64,000 nt of DNA from Jannaschia rubra (GTDB lineage: Bacteria > Pseudomonadota > Alphaproteobacteria > Rhodobacterales > Rhodobacteraceae), in assembly GCF_001403735.1 (NCBI RefSeq), contig NZ_CXPG01000011.1, forward strand, positions 1-64,000, given 5' to 3'. A program made the position numbers and the translations under genes. Position 1 is the first letter of the stretch. The number at the start of each line of letters is the position of its first letter. Shown piece after piece: positions 8,441-16,934 of this stretch. The notes under the pieces were generated by a model. The model was not told the origin of the DNA and ran no database searches. It saw only the letters and a program-made list of their open reading frames with translations.

Positions 8441-8515
8441 GCCTGGGTAGCTCAGGGGTAGAGCAGTGGATTGAAAATCCTCGTGTCGGTGGTTCGATTC
8501 CGCCCCCGGGCACCA
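8441..8515 (+). tRNA. tRNA-Phe (anticodon GAA)
   Basis: The cloverleaf reads as follows. Acceptor GCCTGGG pairs with CCCGGGC (one T-G). D-arm is GCTC/GAGC. Anticodon loop is TTGAAAA (anticodon GAA). T-arm is GGTGG/CCGCC (one G-T) with TTCGATT. Discriminator is A and CCA is encoded. The anticodon stem GTGGA/TCCTC contains a U-U mismatch at 28-42. The downstream 4.4 kb is decayed DNA. Confidence 0.95.
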
Positions 8516-8781
8516 CTTTTCCCTAAGCGCGGCGACCTCGGGGCTTCACCTTGTCTTTGCAGGTTTTGAGGTGCTGAAGCGATCTCTGAGATTTTTTGAC
8601 CATTTGCGCGGATTCCCGGGAGCGGTGTCGGTAGATGAGTCCGGGGGACGTGTGGCAGCGGGCCGTTCCCTGCATTGTCCGCGGCGGATCACGATCCGTC
8701 AGGGTCTTCCGCCCCGGCAGTTCCCCATAGGTCCAGTCGTCGAGGCGGGTCGGGCGAAGAACGTCTTTGTAGGTACCGGCC
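8516..8781. other. Unassigned stretch between tRNA-Phe and the decayed locus
   Basis: A minus-strand open frame spans it (8523-8792), but its translation shows no family motif I recognise and no convincing ribosome-binding site. It has a basic C-terminus. No inverted repeat, integrase trace or copy of the tRNA 3' end is visible. It is best regarded as non-coding or degraded sequence. Confidence 0.4.
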
Positions 8782-9526
8782 TTAACCCCCATTAACGGGG
8801 GCGGGGCGGGTCAGGCCTGGGTCGGTCGGTAACCTGAGGGTGCGGCCTCCCGCGGCGTCCATCGATCAGGCAGTAACCGGCGATGCAGCCCCACGCACTC
8901 ATCCTCGGTTCGGCGTATCCAAGCAGGCGGCCGACGGTGAACCAAGCCAGCATCAGGGCGCCCGACGCGTAGCGGACCCAGCTCGCTCCTGCGTCCATCG
9001 GATCGGCCATCATCCGCCCGACCTTCTCCGACGGGGCGCGATCCCTGGCGTCCACGTCAAGCAGGCCGGATCGGAGATCGAGCGCTTCCGCGTCGATCCG
9101 GATCCGCTTGCCGTTCAGGGTGGCGCAGTGGCCGCGTCTGGCGACGAACATCTCGTTCACGATGGGGGCACGGATGACACCGATGACCGGACCCTTCGCA
9201 TCCAGCAGGCCGATGGAGATGCACCAAGCCGGCTGGCCGGCCAGGAACGGCGCGGTTCCGTCGATGGGGTCGATCACCCAGATCAGGCCGGAGGTGCCCG
9301 GCCTGAGGCCGTGCTCCTCGCCCAGTTGCGCGTCGGCGTGAAAGACCCGGGCAAGCGCTTTGCGGATCAGCGTCTCGACTTCCCGGTTGGCTTCGGACAC
9401 CATGTCCTGCCGGCTGAGCTTGGCTTCGATGTTGAAGTCGCCGCAGCGCCCCAAACAGTGGAGCGCCAGCGTACCGGCGCGGCGGGCGATGTCCTCTGCC
9501 TCGCTCAGGCAGTCGACGAGGCTCAT
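8782..9526 (-). pseudogene. Inositol-monophosphatase-family phosphatase, damaged
   Basis: The frame from 9526 encodes most of an inositol-monophosphatase-family enzyme of about 245 residues. It has the metal-binding motifs GEEHG (about residue 74) and WVIDPIDGTAPF (about 85). Two lesions are visible. The usual W-D of the third motif (WDxxAG) reads AWGCIAG, so a metal-ligand aspartate is replaced by glycine. A frameshift near 8858-8866 moves the expected end (DAAGGRTLRLPTD) into another frame that stops at 8782. It is the last gene of a decayed ABC-transporter operon. Its natural substrate, perhaps a sugar phosphate or inositol phosphate, is not known. Confidence 0.75.
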
Positions 9527-10585
9527 CCGATGCCCTCCTGAATGACGGCCAGCCCGCGAGACCGGAATGCCAGGGCGACCACGGTTCCGACGTTGAGTGG
9601 CGCGTCGCTGTTGATCGCGTACAGCCGGTCGATGGGTTCAGCGACTCCGTATGCCACATGGTCGGCGAGATAGGCCGATGACTGGACGCGTCGCCGTAGT
9701 GGTTCTTCGCCGGGCGTGAGCGCGATGGCGTCTGCCCGCACCGCCAGCTTCGCCGGACAGGCCGTGACGCCTCGTGCGGGCACGGGATGGCGCAGGCCCC
9801 CGACCCGGATCGTCGCGGTGCCCACTTCGACGCGTTCCTTGTCGCAGGGGATCAGGTTCGCCTTGCTGATGAAGTCGACGATGAACTCCGGTGCGGGCGC
9901 GTCATAGAGGTTGCGCAGTGCACCCACCTGCCCGGACCCGGCTTTCTCGCATCACGACGATCCGGTCGGAGACCACCAGCGCCTTCTTCTGGTCGTGGGT
10001 GACGTAGACGGCCGTGAAGCCCAGCCGCTGCGGCAGGTTGCGGATCTCGGTCCGTATTCGGCCACGCAGGCGGGCATCAAGGTTCGACAGCGGCCTGTCG
10101 AGCACCACCATCTGGGGCTCCAGCGTCAGCGCGCGGGCCACCGCGACGCGTTGCTGCTGTCCGCCGGAAAGTTCGGGTGCAGGCAGTCACCAATGTCGTC
10201 GAGACCGACGGGGTTCAGCCCCTTTCCGGCAGTGGCCCGCGCCTCGCGCGGTTTCATGCGGCCTTGTTCGAGATCATCGGCCAGGTTCTTCGTGACGCTC
10301 ATATGCAGTAAAAAGCGCGTAGCTCTGAAAGACTATCGACACGTCGCGGCGCTCGGCCGGCAGACGGGTCACACCCTCTCTGCCGATCAGGATGCGGCCG
10401 GAGGTCGTGCTTTCTAGTCCCGCCAGCATCCGCAGCGTCGTCGTCTTGCCGCAGCTGGAAGGGTCCAGAAGCGTCACCAGTTTGCCCGGCTCGATCGACG
10501 ACGACAGGTCCGGTATCGTGGTGAAGGCGCCGAAATCCCTGCGGACATGCCAGAACGCGACCGCGCCGCGGCTTCTGTCGGCCAT
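9523..10585 (-). pseudogene. ABC transporter ATPase, AfuC/FbpC type, multiply frameshifted
   Basis: Three frames on the minus strand carry consecutive pieces of one ABC ATPase. The first is an N-terminal part from 10585 with a degenerate Walker A (DPSSCGKTTTLRMLAG). The second is a middle part (10141-9902) with MVVLDRPLSNLDARL, where the Walker B catalytic Glu is replaced by Arg, and YVTHDQKKAL. The third is a C-terminal TOBE-like part (9927-9523) starting near YDAPAPEFIVDF. The signature region between 10140 and 10280 is lost or out of frame. The protein would have energised an Fe(III)- or sugar-phosphate-type importer; it cannot work now. Confidence 0.82.
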
Positions 10586-10599
10586 GCCGGAGCCCCCTT

Positions 10600-12289
10600 G
10601 GCCCTGCGCGCCGCGGCCCAGCGCGCGCCGTCCTCCCTCGTCGCAGCAGCCGGCGGCCCACGGGGAGCTGGAACCCGGCGATCAGCGTGATCATCACTAG
10701 GATGAAGACCTGGGAATAGGCAGTCGTTTGGTTGTACTTGGCCGAGACCAGCAAGATCACCGCGGAAATCGAGTTGATCGCCCGGACGAGGGATTAGATC
10801 AGGGTGGCCAGGACGGCAGGGCGAAGCAGCGGCAGGATCATCCGGCGCAGCGCGCGCCACGAGGATGCCCCCAGCGAGAGCGACGCCTCATCGAGCGATC
10901 CGTCGAGTTGCGAAGTTGCCCCGACGCCGCCGCGCACACCGACCGGCGTGTTGCTGAAGATGAAGCAGAAGACCAGAATCGTGGCCGTGTCTGTCATCTG
11001 GATGGGCGGCAGGTTGACCGCAATGATGCAGCTTATACCGATGACCATGCCGGGGAGTGCGAAGCTCAGCATCCGGACGAACTCAAGGATGTCACGGCCC
11101 GGAAAGCGTTTCCGCACGATCAGCCAGGCGGTCAGCATGCCCACGGCCGCCGTCAAGGGTGCCGCGATCTCTATCCCGGTCCAGAACCTGTTCCAGGCGA
11201 TGCCGTCCGAGAAGGAGATCGCGAAGTCGCGGCCGTAGTGGTCGAGCGTCAGGCTGTGGTCGAAGCCCCAGACGCGCACGATGCTTCCGAACAGGATCAG
11301 CGTAGACAACAAGCGCGACCGCCGACCATAGGGCCATCGGCGCCACGCGCGGCGGACGCCGCCGGCGCCGTTGCCGGATACGGTCGCAAAGTTGCGCCGC
11401 CCGAGCCAGAGCCGCTGCGCGGGGAAGGCGGAAAGGGGTGAAGCCAAGCAGGACCGTCGCAAGAACGGCAGCGCGGACCGTGTCGCGCTGTGCACTGACG
11501 AAGGCGAAAAAATCTCGGTCGAGAACACGCCGTCCGAGCCGCCGAAAACAGGGGGTTGCCGAAATCGGCCATGGATTCAATGAAGCCGATCAGGAACGCA
11601 TTGGCGAGGCCCGAAGCCATCGGCGGCGTTGAGGCGCGGCGGAACGTCCGCTCCCGGATGAAGGTCGTGACGAACCCCGCCTATCCCGGCATCGGCGTGA
11701 GCGCGAGACCGATCCCGAAGGGCGGTGTGATGATGGGCAGCACCGTCAGGAGACGCAGCGCCTTCTTGAACAAAGCGTTCGTGCGCGTCGTCATTAGCGC
11801 GAACGCGAGGCCAATGAGCGTCGTTCCGGTGGCCGTGCAGACCGCAGGGAACAAGGTGCGCCAGGTGACGCCGCAACTGCCCGAAGCGGTCAGGCACCGG
11901 AGGCTTCAGATCTGCGGATCGCCGGTATTGCGGGCGATCCCGGTCGCTGTGAAGGAGCCGTCAAATTTCTGGAACGCGCCGGCGAACGTCGGCAGGATCG
12001 GGTAGAGGACGAAGGTTCCCTCGCGCAGGACCAGAAACCCGATGGAGCCGAGGACGTAAGCGTCGCCCTTCAGCGCGCCCCGGCTCCAGTCGCGCGGACC
12101 GATGGAGGGCCCTTGCGCGATCAATCAGAGAAGGCTCGCCGCCCCGATCCGGGCCAGCCTGCACCCCGCCAATTCGGCGAGCCGGGCCAGACCGAAGGAA
12201 CCGCTTCGGACGCGGTAAGACGGCAGGACCGCGAAGGAGGTCAGGGACGCAAGGAACAGGACGTCCAGACGTCGGTTGTCACGGATCAT
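10600..12289 (-). pseudogene. ABC transporter permease, AfuB/FbpB type, multiply broken
   Basis: Homology to a large two-domain ferric/AfuB-type permease is scattered over at least four frames from an ATG at 12289. It begins MIRDNRRLDVLFLASL. The next blocks are VLGSIGFLVLREGTFVLYPIL, a periplasmic FDGSFTATGIARN segment, WRTLF..VCTATGTT with ALRLLTVLPIITPPFG, and GFIESMADFGNPLF. The C-terminal EAA loop follows (SLDEASLSLGASSWRALRRM, 10860-10910). The last part is ISAVILLVSAKYN and GFQLPVGRRLLRR. Stops occur near 12115, 11905, 11690 and 10795. The number of lesions shows long-standing decay. Confidence 0.8.
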
Positions 12290-12310
12290 GTCCGGCCCTC
12301 GGCCGACCGA

Positions 12311-12920
12311 TCACTTGCCGACGCCGCCGACATCTCGTCCCCATCGGTCCATAAGTTCGCTGCGATGCTCGGTCGAGCCGTATTCCGCGAAATCGTAGTC
12401 GATCAGTTTGATGTCGTCGAAGTCGGGTCCATGTCCGGGATTTCTTTCTGAAGGGCCGCTTCGAGAAGATCGGCCCAGCATTTCGGCCCCCCGATCCCCT
12501 TTTCGGCGAAGATCTCGGTGTCGTAGCCCCATTCGAGCGCATCGGAATAGACGTCCACAGTCCGGTTGCCCGCGCTTCGGCCTGGCTCACCTCCCACGGC
12601 TGCAACTGATCCCGCACGGGCAACTGGTATTCGGCTGTCAGACCGTCGTCCTGCGCCGCATGCAGGTACGGGTCGCCCGTGCCGCCCCGGCAAGTGTCGG
12701 TTTGAGGGTTGCGCCCCTCTGCCCGGATCCTGGCGTAGGTCTCGCCAGACGACATCCGGACCATGTTCACGTCGCTGTCGTGATCGCCCTCGAAGGTGCG
12801 TGTCAGTGTCTAGCAGATCACCACGTCGGCCGAGCAGACCAGGTTCAGTTCGGCCTTCGTCGCGGCATTTCCCATCAGGGCCTCCATGCCGCCTGCCAGA
12901 ACGGGGATCATCCGTTTCAT
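12311..12920 (-). pseudogene. ABC transporter periplasmic binding protein, AfuA/FbpA type, truncated
   Basis: The start at 12920 (MKRMIPVLAGG, a remnant of the signal region) leads into ELNLVCSADVVIC. An in-frame TAG at 12812-12810 follows, and then TLTRTFEGDHDSDVNMVRMSSGETYARI. Later pieces in other frames (TAEYQLPVRDQLQPW, EIFAEKGIGGPKCWADLLE) are followed directly by a C-terminal end (FDDIKLIDYDFAEYGS, ending at 12311). About half the protein is therefore deleted. It is the first gene of the decayed afuABC-phosphatase locus. AfuA-type proteins have been reported to bind hexose phosphates as well as iron-related ligands. Confidence 0.82.
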
Positions 12921-13024
12921 TGTCGCCCCTCTCTTTGATCGCGTCCCACCCCGTGCGAGGGTCGGACCTCCGGCCGGGTAGCCTTGGCTCTCGATGGAAA
13001 GCCGTCAATGACCCAGCGACGGGA

Positions 13025-13834
13025 TCAGGTCGCGTCGCGATCCATGATCCATTCGACCTCCGGCGCGGCGATGAAGCGCCATTTGCGGAGCGGACCTGCC
13101 ATGACGTTCAGGTAATACAGTTCGAACCCATAGGGCGCGCCGCAGGGATGGTGGCCGCGCGGCACGCAGACGACATCGCCGTCCGAGACGGCCATGGTTT
13201 CGTCCAGGCTGCGGTCGTCGGTATAGACCCGCTGGACGGCAAAGCCGTTCGCCGGGTTCAGGCGGTGATAGTAGGTTTCCTCCAGCAGGGTGATCCGGGG
13301 GAAATCGTCTTCGTCGTGGCGGTGGCTCGGGAATGACGACCAATGGCCCGCTGGGGTGAACACTTCGGTCACCAGCAGGGAGTCCGCATAGTCCTCGGCT
13401 TCCATGGCGATGTTGTTGATGTGGCGCGTATTGGTGCCGCGACCCCGCTCGGTCAAGGTGATGCCCTCGGGCCCGATGCGCCGCGCGGCGTGCCCCGACC
13501 TGCCGGGCGCGGTGCAGACCGCGATGGTGCAGTCGGTTACGGCCACCGCGCGCCAATCGGTGCCGCCGGGCAGGTAGAGGCAGTGCGGCGGCGTCTTCTC
13601 GAACACGTCCATCCGGTCGCCCAGCACGCCCCAGTCGCGATCAGCCCCGGTAAGCCGGGCCTTCCCCTCGACCATCACGATGATCACCTCGCGGTCGCCC
13701 GTCGCCTCGATCGCCTCCTCTCCGGCGCGGAGGCGGTAGAGCGAGAAGCCGACGTAGGTCCAGCCGGCATCCTGGGGGGTGATGTCATGAACCTTGCCGT
13801 GGTCAGCGGTGGGGCGGTGCAGAAGTCGGGTCAT
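13025..13834 (-). CDS. iolB: 5-deoxy-glucuronate isomerase (IolB), copy 1
   Basis: IolB converts 5-deoxy-D-glucuronate to 2-deoxy-5-keto-D-gluconate in inositol catabolism. This 269-residue protein has the KduI/IolB double-cupin pattern with metal ligands in PSHRHDEDDFPR (about residues 170-181), LLEETYYHRLNP and VPRGHHPCGAPYG. It is the last gene of the minus-strand unit binding protein-permease-ATPase-iolB, 33 nt after the ATPase stop. A second, divergent IolB lies at 24855-25697. The frame is intact, unlike everything immediately to its left. Confidence 0.92.
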   Translation of the reverse strand: MTRLLHRPTADHGKVHDITPQDAGWTYVGFSLYRLRAGEEAIEATGDREVIIVMVEGKARLTGADRDWGVLGDRMDVFEKTPPHCLYLPGGTDWRAVAVTDCTIAVCTAPGRSGHAARRIGPEGITLTERGRGTNTRHINNIAMEAEDYADSLLVTEVFTPAGHWSSFPSHRHDEDDFPRITLLEETYYHRLNPANGFAVQRVYTDDRSLDETMAVSDGDVVCVPRGHHPCGAPYGFELYYLNVMAGPLRKWRFIAAPEVEWIMDRDAT

Positions 13835-13867
13835 GTGCGCGTCCTTCTCGGGCGACGGCCGCCGGGA

Positions 13868-14656
13868 TCAGACCGTTCCGCCGAGGCTTCCTTCCAGCGT
13901 GGCCATTTCCTGCCCGCCGGCCATCATGTCCTGCAATTCTTCCGGCGTGATCTCGCCGCGCTCGGCCGTGCCGAGCGTTTGTCCGCGGTTGAGGACGGTG
14001 AAGCGGTCGCCCACTGCCATCGCATGACGCACGTTGTGAGTGATGAAGACGACGGCGATCCCCTTCTTGCGGACCTTGTCGATGGTGGCGAGCACGTTCG
14101 ACGTCTGCCGAACCCCGAGCGCCGAGGTCGGCTCATCCAGGATGAGGACCTTGGCGCCGAAATACACGGCGCGCGCGATGGCGACGGTCTGGCGTTCGCC
14201 GCCCGACAGGGTGCCGACGGCCTGATCGGGGCCACGCAGGTTGATGCCCATACTCTGCATCTCTTCCATCGTGACGCGGTTGGCGAGGTCATGGTCGAAG
14301 AACGGCAACCCCGCGATCCGCCGGATCGGCTCGTTGCCCATGAAGAAGTTGCGGCTGACCGACATCAGCGGGATCATGGCGAGATCCTGATAGACCGTCG
14401 CGATGCCCGCCGCGATCGCGTCGCGCGGATCGGCGAAGGACATCGGCCGCCCCTCGAAGAAGATTTCACCGCTCGTCGGGCGGTGAACGCCCGACATCGT
14501 CTTGATGAAGGTCGATTTTCCCGCCCCGTTGTCGCCGAGAAGGCAGTGGCACTCGCCGGGCAGGATATCGACCGACACGCCATTGAGCGCGATTACGGAC
14601 CCGAAATGCTTTTCGATGTCCTTCATGCTGACGATGGGTTTCACTGTGGGCTCCAT
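13868..14656 (-). CDS. Sugar (probably inositol) ABC transporter ATPase, FrcA type
   Basis: This 262-residue single-domain ATPase starts at 14656 (MEPTVKPIVSMKDIEKHFG), overlapping the permease stop (ATGA). It shows Walker A GDNGAGKST (about residue 42), the Q-loop in TVYQDLAMIP, the signature LSGGERQ (about 150), Walker B VLILDEPTSALG and the switch His in VVFITHNV. It is one nucleotide-binding domain, as in fructose-type FrcA, not the duplicated RbsA form of about 500 residues. A homodimer is therefore expected under the permease. Context with iol genes suggests inositol as substrate. Confidence 0.93.
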   Translation of the reverse strand: MEPTVKPIVSMKDIEKHFGSVIALNGVSVDILPGECHCLLGDNGAGKSTFIKTMSGVHRPTSGEIFFEGRPMSFADPRDAIAAGIATVYQDLAMIPLMSVSRNFFMGNEPIRRIAGLPFFDHDLANRVTMEEMQSMGINLRGPDQAVGTLSGGERQTVAIARAVYFGAKVLILDEPTSALGVRQTSNVLATIDKVRKKGIAVVFITHNVRHAMAVGDRFTVLNRGQTLGTAERGEITPEELQDMMAGGQEMATLEGSLGGTV

Positions 14657-15774
14657 CAGCGCTCTCCCGTGATGATGCGGCGGATGTAGGTGTTGAGGAT
14701 CACCGCAAGGAGCAGGATCACGCCGAGGAACACGCGGAACAGCGACGATTCGACGTTCGCGAAGAACAGGCCCTGCTGGACGACCCCGAAGATCAGCGCG
14801 CCCAGGGCCGCGCCTATGACCGAGCCGTAGCCACCCGTCAGAAGCGCACCGCCGATCACGACCGCGATGATTGCCTCGAACTCCTTGAGAAGGCCCCGGT
14901 CGGCGCCGGCCGAGCCGAACTCCATGACCTGGCAGGTTGCGAAGACGGTGGCGCAGAACGCGGTGAAGACGAACATCAGGATCTTGACCCGGTCCACCGG
15001 AACGCCCGCATAGCGGGCCGCCTGCGCGTCGCCGCCGGCGGCGAAGATCCAGTTGCCGAAGCGGGTGCGGGTGAGAAGGATGTGGCCGAACACGATCAAC
15101 ACGAACGCCCAGATGATGAGCATCGGCACGCCGTTGACGACCGGTTCCCCGGCGCGGTTGCCGCGGTCGAAGACGCCGATGACGCCCGCGTCGCCGAGCC
15201 ACTGGAAGAACGGGCGCCCGATGGTGCCGCCGAACAGCGCGGCGAGCCAGTCACCCTCCGCCGCCTCGCGGATGCCGCCGATGATGGTCTTCCGCTCCAG
15301 CGTCTGGGGAATGAAGATGGTGAAGCCGCGCAGGATGAACAGCGTGGCCAGCGTCACGATGAAACTGGGCAGGCCGGTGCGCACGACGATGACGCCGTTG
15401 AGCGCGCCGAACGCCATGCAGATCGCGAAGGTGACGAGGATCGCGATCCACATGGGCCAGCCGAGCGTCACGCCGAAGATGGCGATCATCATGCCCGCGA
15501 AGCCGATCATCGAGCCGACCGAGAGGTCGAATTCTCCCGCGATCATCAGAAGGCAGGCGCCCACGGCGATGATCATGAACTGCGCGGACACGGTCGACCA
15601 GTTCAGGATGCCTTGCGCGTTGAACATGCCGCTGTCGTGGGCAAGCAGGGCGAAGAACGTGAAGACGGCGACCGTGCCGATGATGCCCCCCAATTCGGGA
15701 CGGATCAGAGCCTTTCGCCAGGGCGAAACGTCCTTCACGCGCTCGTCGATCACTGCCTGCGGCGTATCGGCCAT
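14656..15774 (-). CDS. Sugar (probably inositol) ABC transporter permease
   Basis: This 372-residue membrane protein belongs to the RbsC/FrcC permease family. It has about eight to ten hydrophobic segments, including the family-typical ACLLMIAGEFDLSVGSMIGFAGM (about residue 93) and the coupling region VFGHILLTRTRFGNWIFAAGGDAQAARYAGV. An insertion of roughly 50 residues around 165-215 (KTIIGGIREAAEGDW and on) is a periplasmic or cytoplasmic loop found in the larger subfamily. A GGAGGAG ribosome-binding site lies upstream, after an intercistronic hairpin. Confidence 0.93.
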   Translation of the reverse strand: MADTPQAVIDERVKDVSPWRKALIRPELGGIIGTVAVFTFFALLAHDSGMFNAQGILNWSTVSAQFMIIAVGACLLMIAGEFDLSVGSMIGFAGMMIAIFGVTLGWPMWIAILVTFAICMAFGALNGVIVVRTGLPSFIVTLATLFILRGFTIFIPQTLERKTIIGGIREAAEGDWLAALFGGTIGRPFFQWLGDAGVIGVFDRGNRAGEPVVNGVPMLIIWAFVLIVFGHILLTRTRFGNWIFAAGGDAQAARYAGVPVDRVKILMFVFTAFCATVFATCQVMEFGSAGADRGLLKEFEAIIAVVIGGALLTGGYGSVIGAALGALIFGVVQQGLFFANVESSLFRVFLGVILLLAVILNTYIRRIITGER

Positions 15775-15795
15775 CCTGCTTCTCCTCCCCGAATG

Positions 15796-15827
15796 AAAGG
15801 CCGGGTCGGCGTCACCGCCCCCCGGCC
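15796..15827 (-). terminator. Intercistronic hairpin between binding protein and permease
   Basis: On the minus strand GGCCGGG (15827-15821) and CCCGGCC (15805-15799) form a 7-bp GC stem. The inner arms GGCG/CGCC can extend it, and TTTC follows. It lies directly after the binding-protein stop. Such partial terminators let the periplasmic binding protein be made in excess over the membrane components. Confidence 0.6.
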
Positions 15828-15835
15828 AATTGAGA

Positions 15836-16783
15836 TCAGCGGAATTCGCCCGCGAGTTCCTCGACCTTGTCGATGTTGTCCGCCGTCACGAAACCGGGGC
15901 CCGAGTTGACGTTGTTGCCGGGAAGCACCCCGTAGCGATCGTAGTTCGCCAGCACGACGACGGGCAGATAAGCCTGCAGGAAGGGCTGCTGGTCGATGCC
16001 CCACTGGATCGTGCCGTCCTTGATGGCCTGAACGATCTCGGCGCCCAGGTCGAAAGTGCCGAAGTAGATATCTCCCGCGAGACCCATTTCCTCGACCGCC
16101 TGGATTGTCGGATTGGCCGAGGTCGGGCCGAGCGTCAGAATCGCGTCGGTATCGGGGTTGGTATTCAGATAGGCCATGACGCGGTTCTTGATCTCGGCCG
16201 GGTCTTCTCCCGAGTCGATCATGCTGCTGCCAAGCTCGATGCCGAGACCGTCGGCGAAGCCCCGGCAACGGTCGGCGATGACGGGGTTGGAGATCTTGTG
16301 GTTGACGCAGACGAAGCTTTCGACACCGTCGCCCTTGGCCCGCTGACCCGCGGCCAGCCCTGCATCGTACTCGGGCTGGCCCACGAACATAAGCGCCCCA
16401 AGCTCACGAACCTGCTCCGGCGTGCCGGAGTTCATGATGATGACGTCGATGCCCTGATCGACGGCGGAGCGGATCGGGCCGGCCAGAACATCGTAGTCGG
16501 CCACTGTCGTTATGATCCCGTCGGGACCCGACGCGGCCGCCTGTTCGATGATGCGGGCCATGTCGGCCAGATCGCCGGTGGGCGGATTGCGGTATTCCAC
16601 ATTGACGCCCATCTGCTCCCCGGCAAGGTTCAGCGCGTTCTTGATGGTATTCCACCAGGCATCCGAATCGGGCGCGTGGCTCACCATGATGTAGGACAGA
16701 TCGTCGTCGATCGCTTGCGCGTGCGACGCGAACGGAACCGTCAGTGCCGTGGCTGCCAGCGCCAAAGTCTTGAAAAATTTCAT
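15836..16783 (-). CDS. Sugar (probably inositol) ABC transporter periplasmic binding protein
   Basis: The start is the ATG at 16783 (MKFFKTLALAATALTVPF), 7 nt after a GGAGG site; an in-frame start at 16798 is less well placed. The 315-residue product has a signal peptide cleaved near SHA-QA. It has a type I periplasmic-binding fold: PDSDAWWNTIKNALNLAGEQMGV, GIITTVADYD, DVIIMNSGTP, and hinge-region GPTSANPTIQAVEEMG. It resembles ribose/inositol-binding proteins. The ligand is inferred from the iol context and is not proven. Expression is probably repressed by the LacI protein through the palindrome at 16870-16889. Confidence 0.92.
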   Translation of the reverse strand: MKFFKTLALAATALTVPFASHAQAIDDDLSYIMVSHAPDSDAWWNTIKNALNLAGEQMGVNVEYRNPPTGDLADMARIIEQAAASGPDGIITTVADYDVLAGPIRSAVDQGIDVIIMNSGTPEQVRELGALMFVGQPEYDAGLAAGQRAKGDGVESFVCVNHKISNPVIADRCRGFADGLGIELGSSMIDSGEDPAEIKNRVMAYLNTNPDTDAILTLGPTSANPTIQAVEEMGLAGDIYFGTFDLGAEIVQAIKDGTIQWGIDQQPFLQAYLPVVVLANYDRYGVLPGNNVNSGPGFVTADNIDKVEELAGEFR

Positions 16784-16869
16784 AGTATTCCTCCCCATTT
16801 GCTACCAAGACCGGTCCGCTTTCGCGTCCTCCCCCGCTCTCGAGACAAAGCTAAGCACGGTTCGAGATT

Positions 16870-16889
16870 CTTTGCAACCGGTTGCAAAG
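16870..16889. promoter_or_regulatory. LacI-type operator 1
   Basis: CTTTGCAACCGGTTGCAAAG is a perfect 20-bp palindrome with the central CG of LacI-family operators. It lies between the divergent transporter operon (start 16783) and lacI (start 16935), so it can control both, including autoregulation. The core is repeated exactly at 21111-21126. Confidence 0.85.
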
Positions 16890-16934
16890 TCCACATCTTG
16901 ACTTCAACCTGCGACTGGTAGGCATAGGGATCCG

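Noticed and set aside
8516-8792. Possible integrase or prophage fragment after tRNA-Phe
   Set aside because: The translation has no recombinase motif and no copy of the tRNA 3' end was found downstream, so no integration event can be supported.
13343-14689. Plus-strand open frame of 448 codons
   Set aside because: It is antisense to iolB and the ABC ATPase and has no ribosome-binding site or domain.
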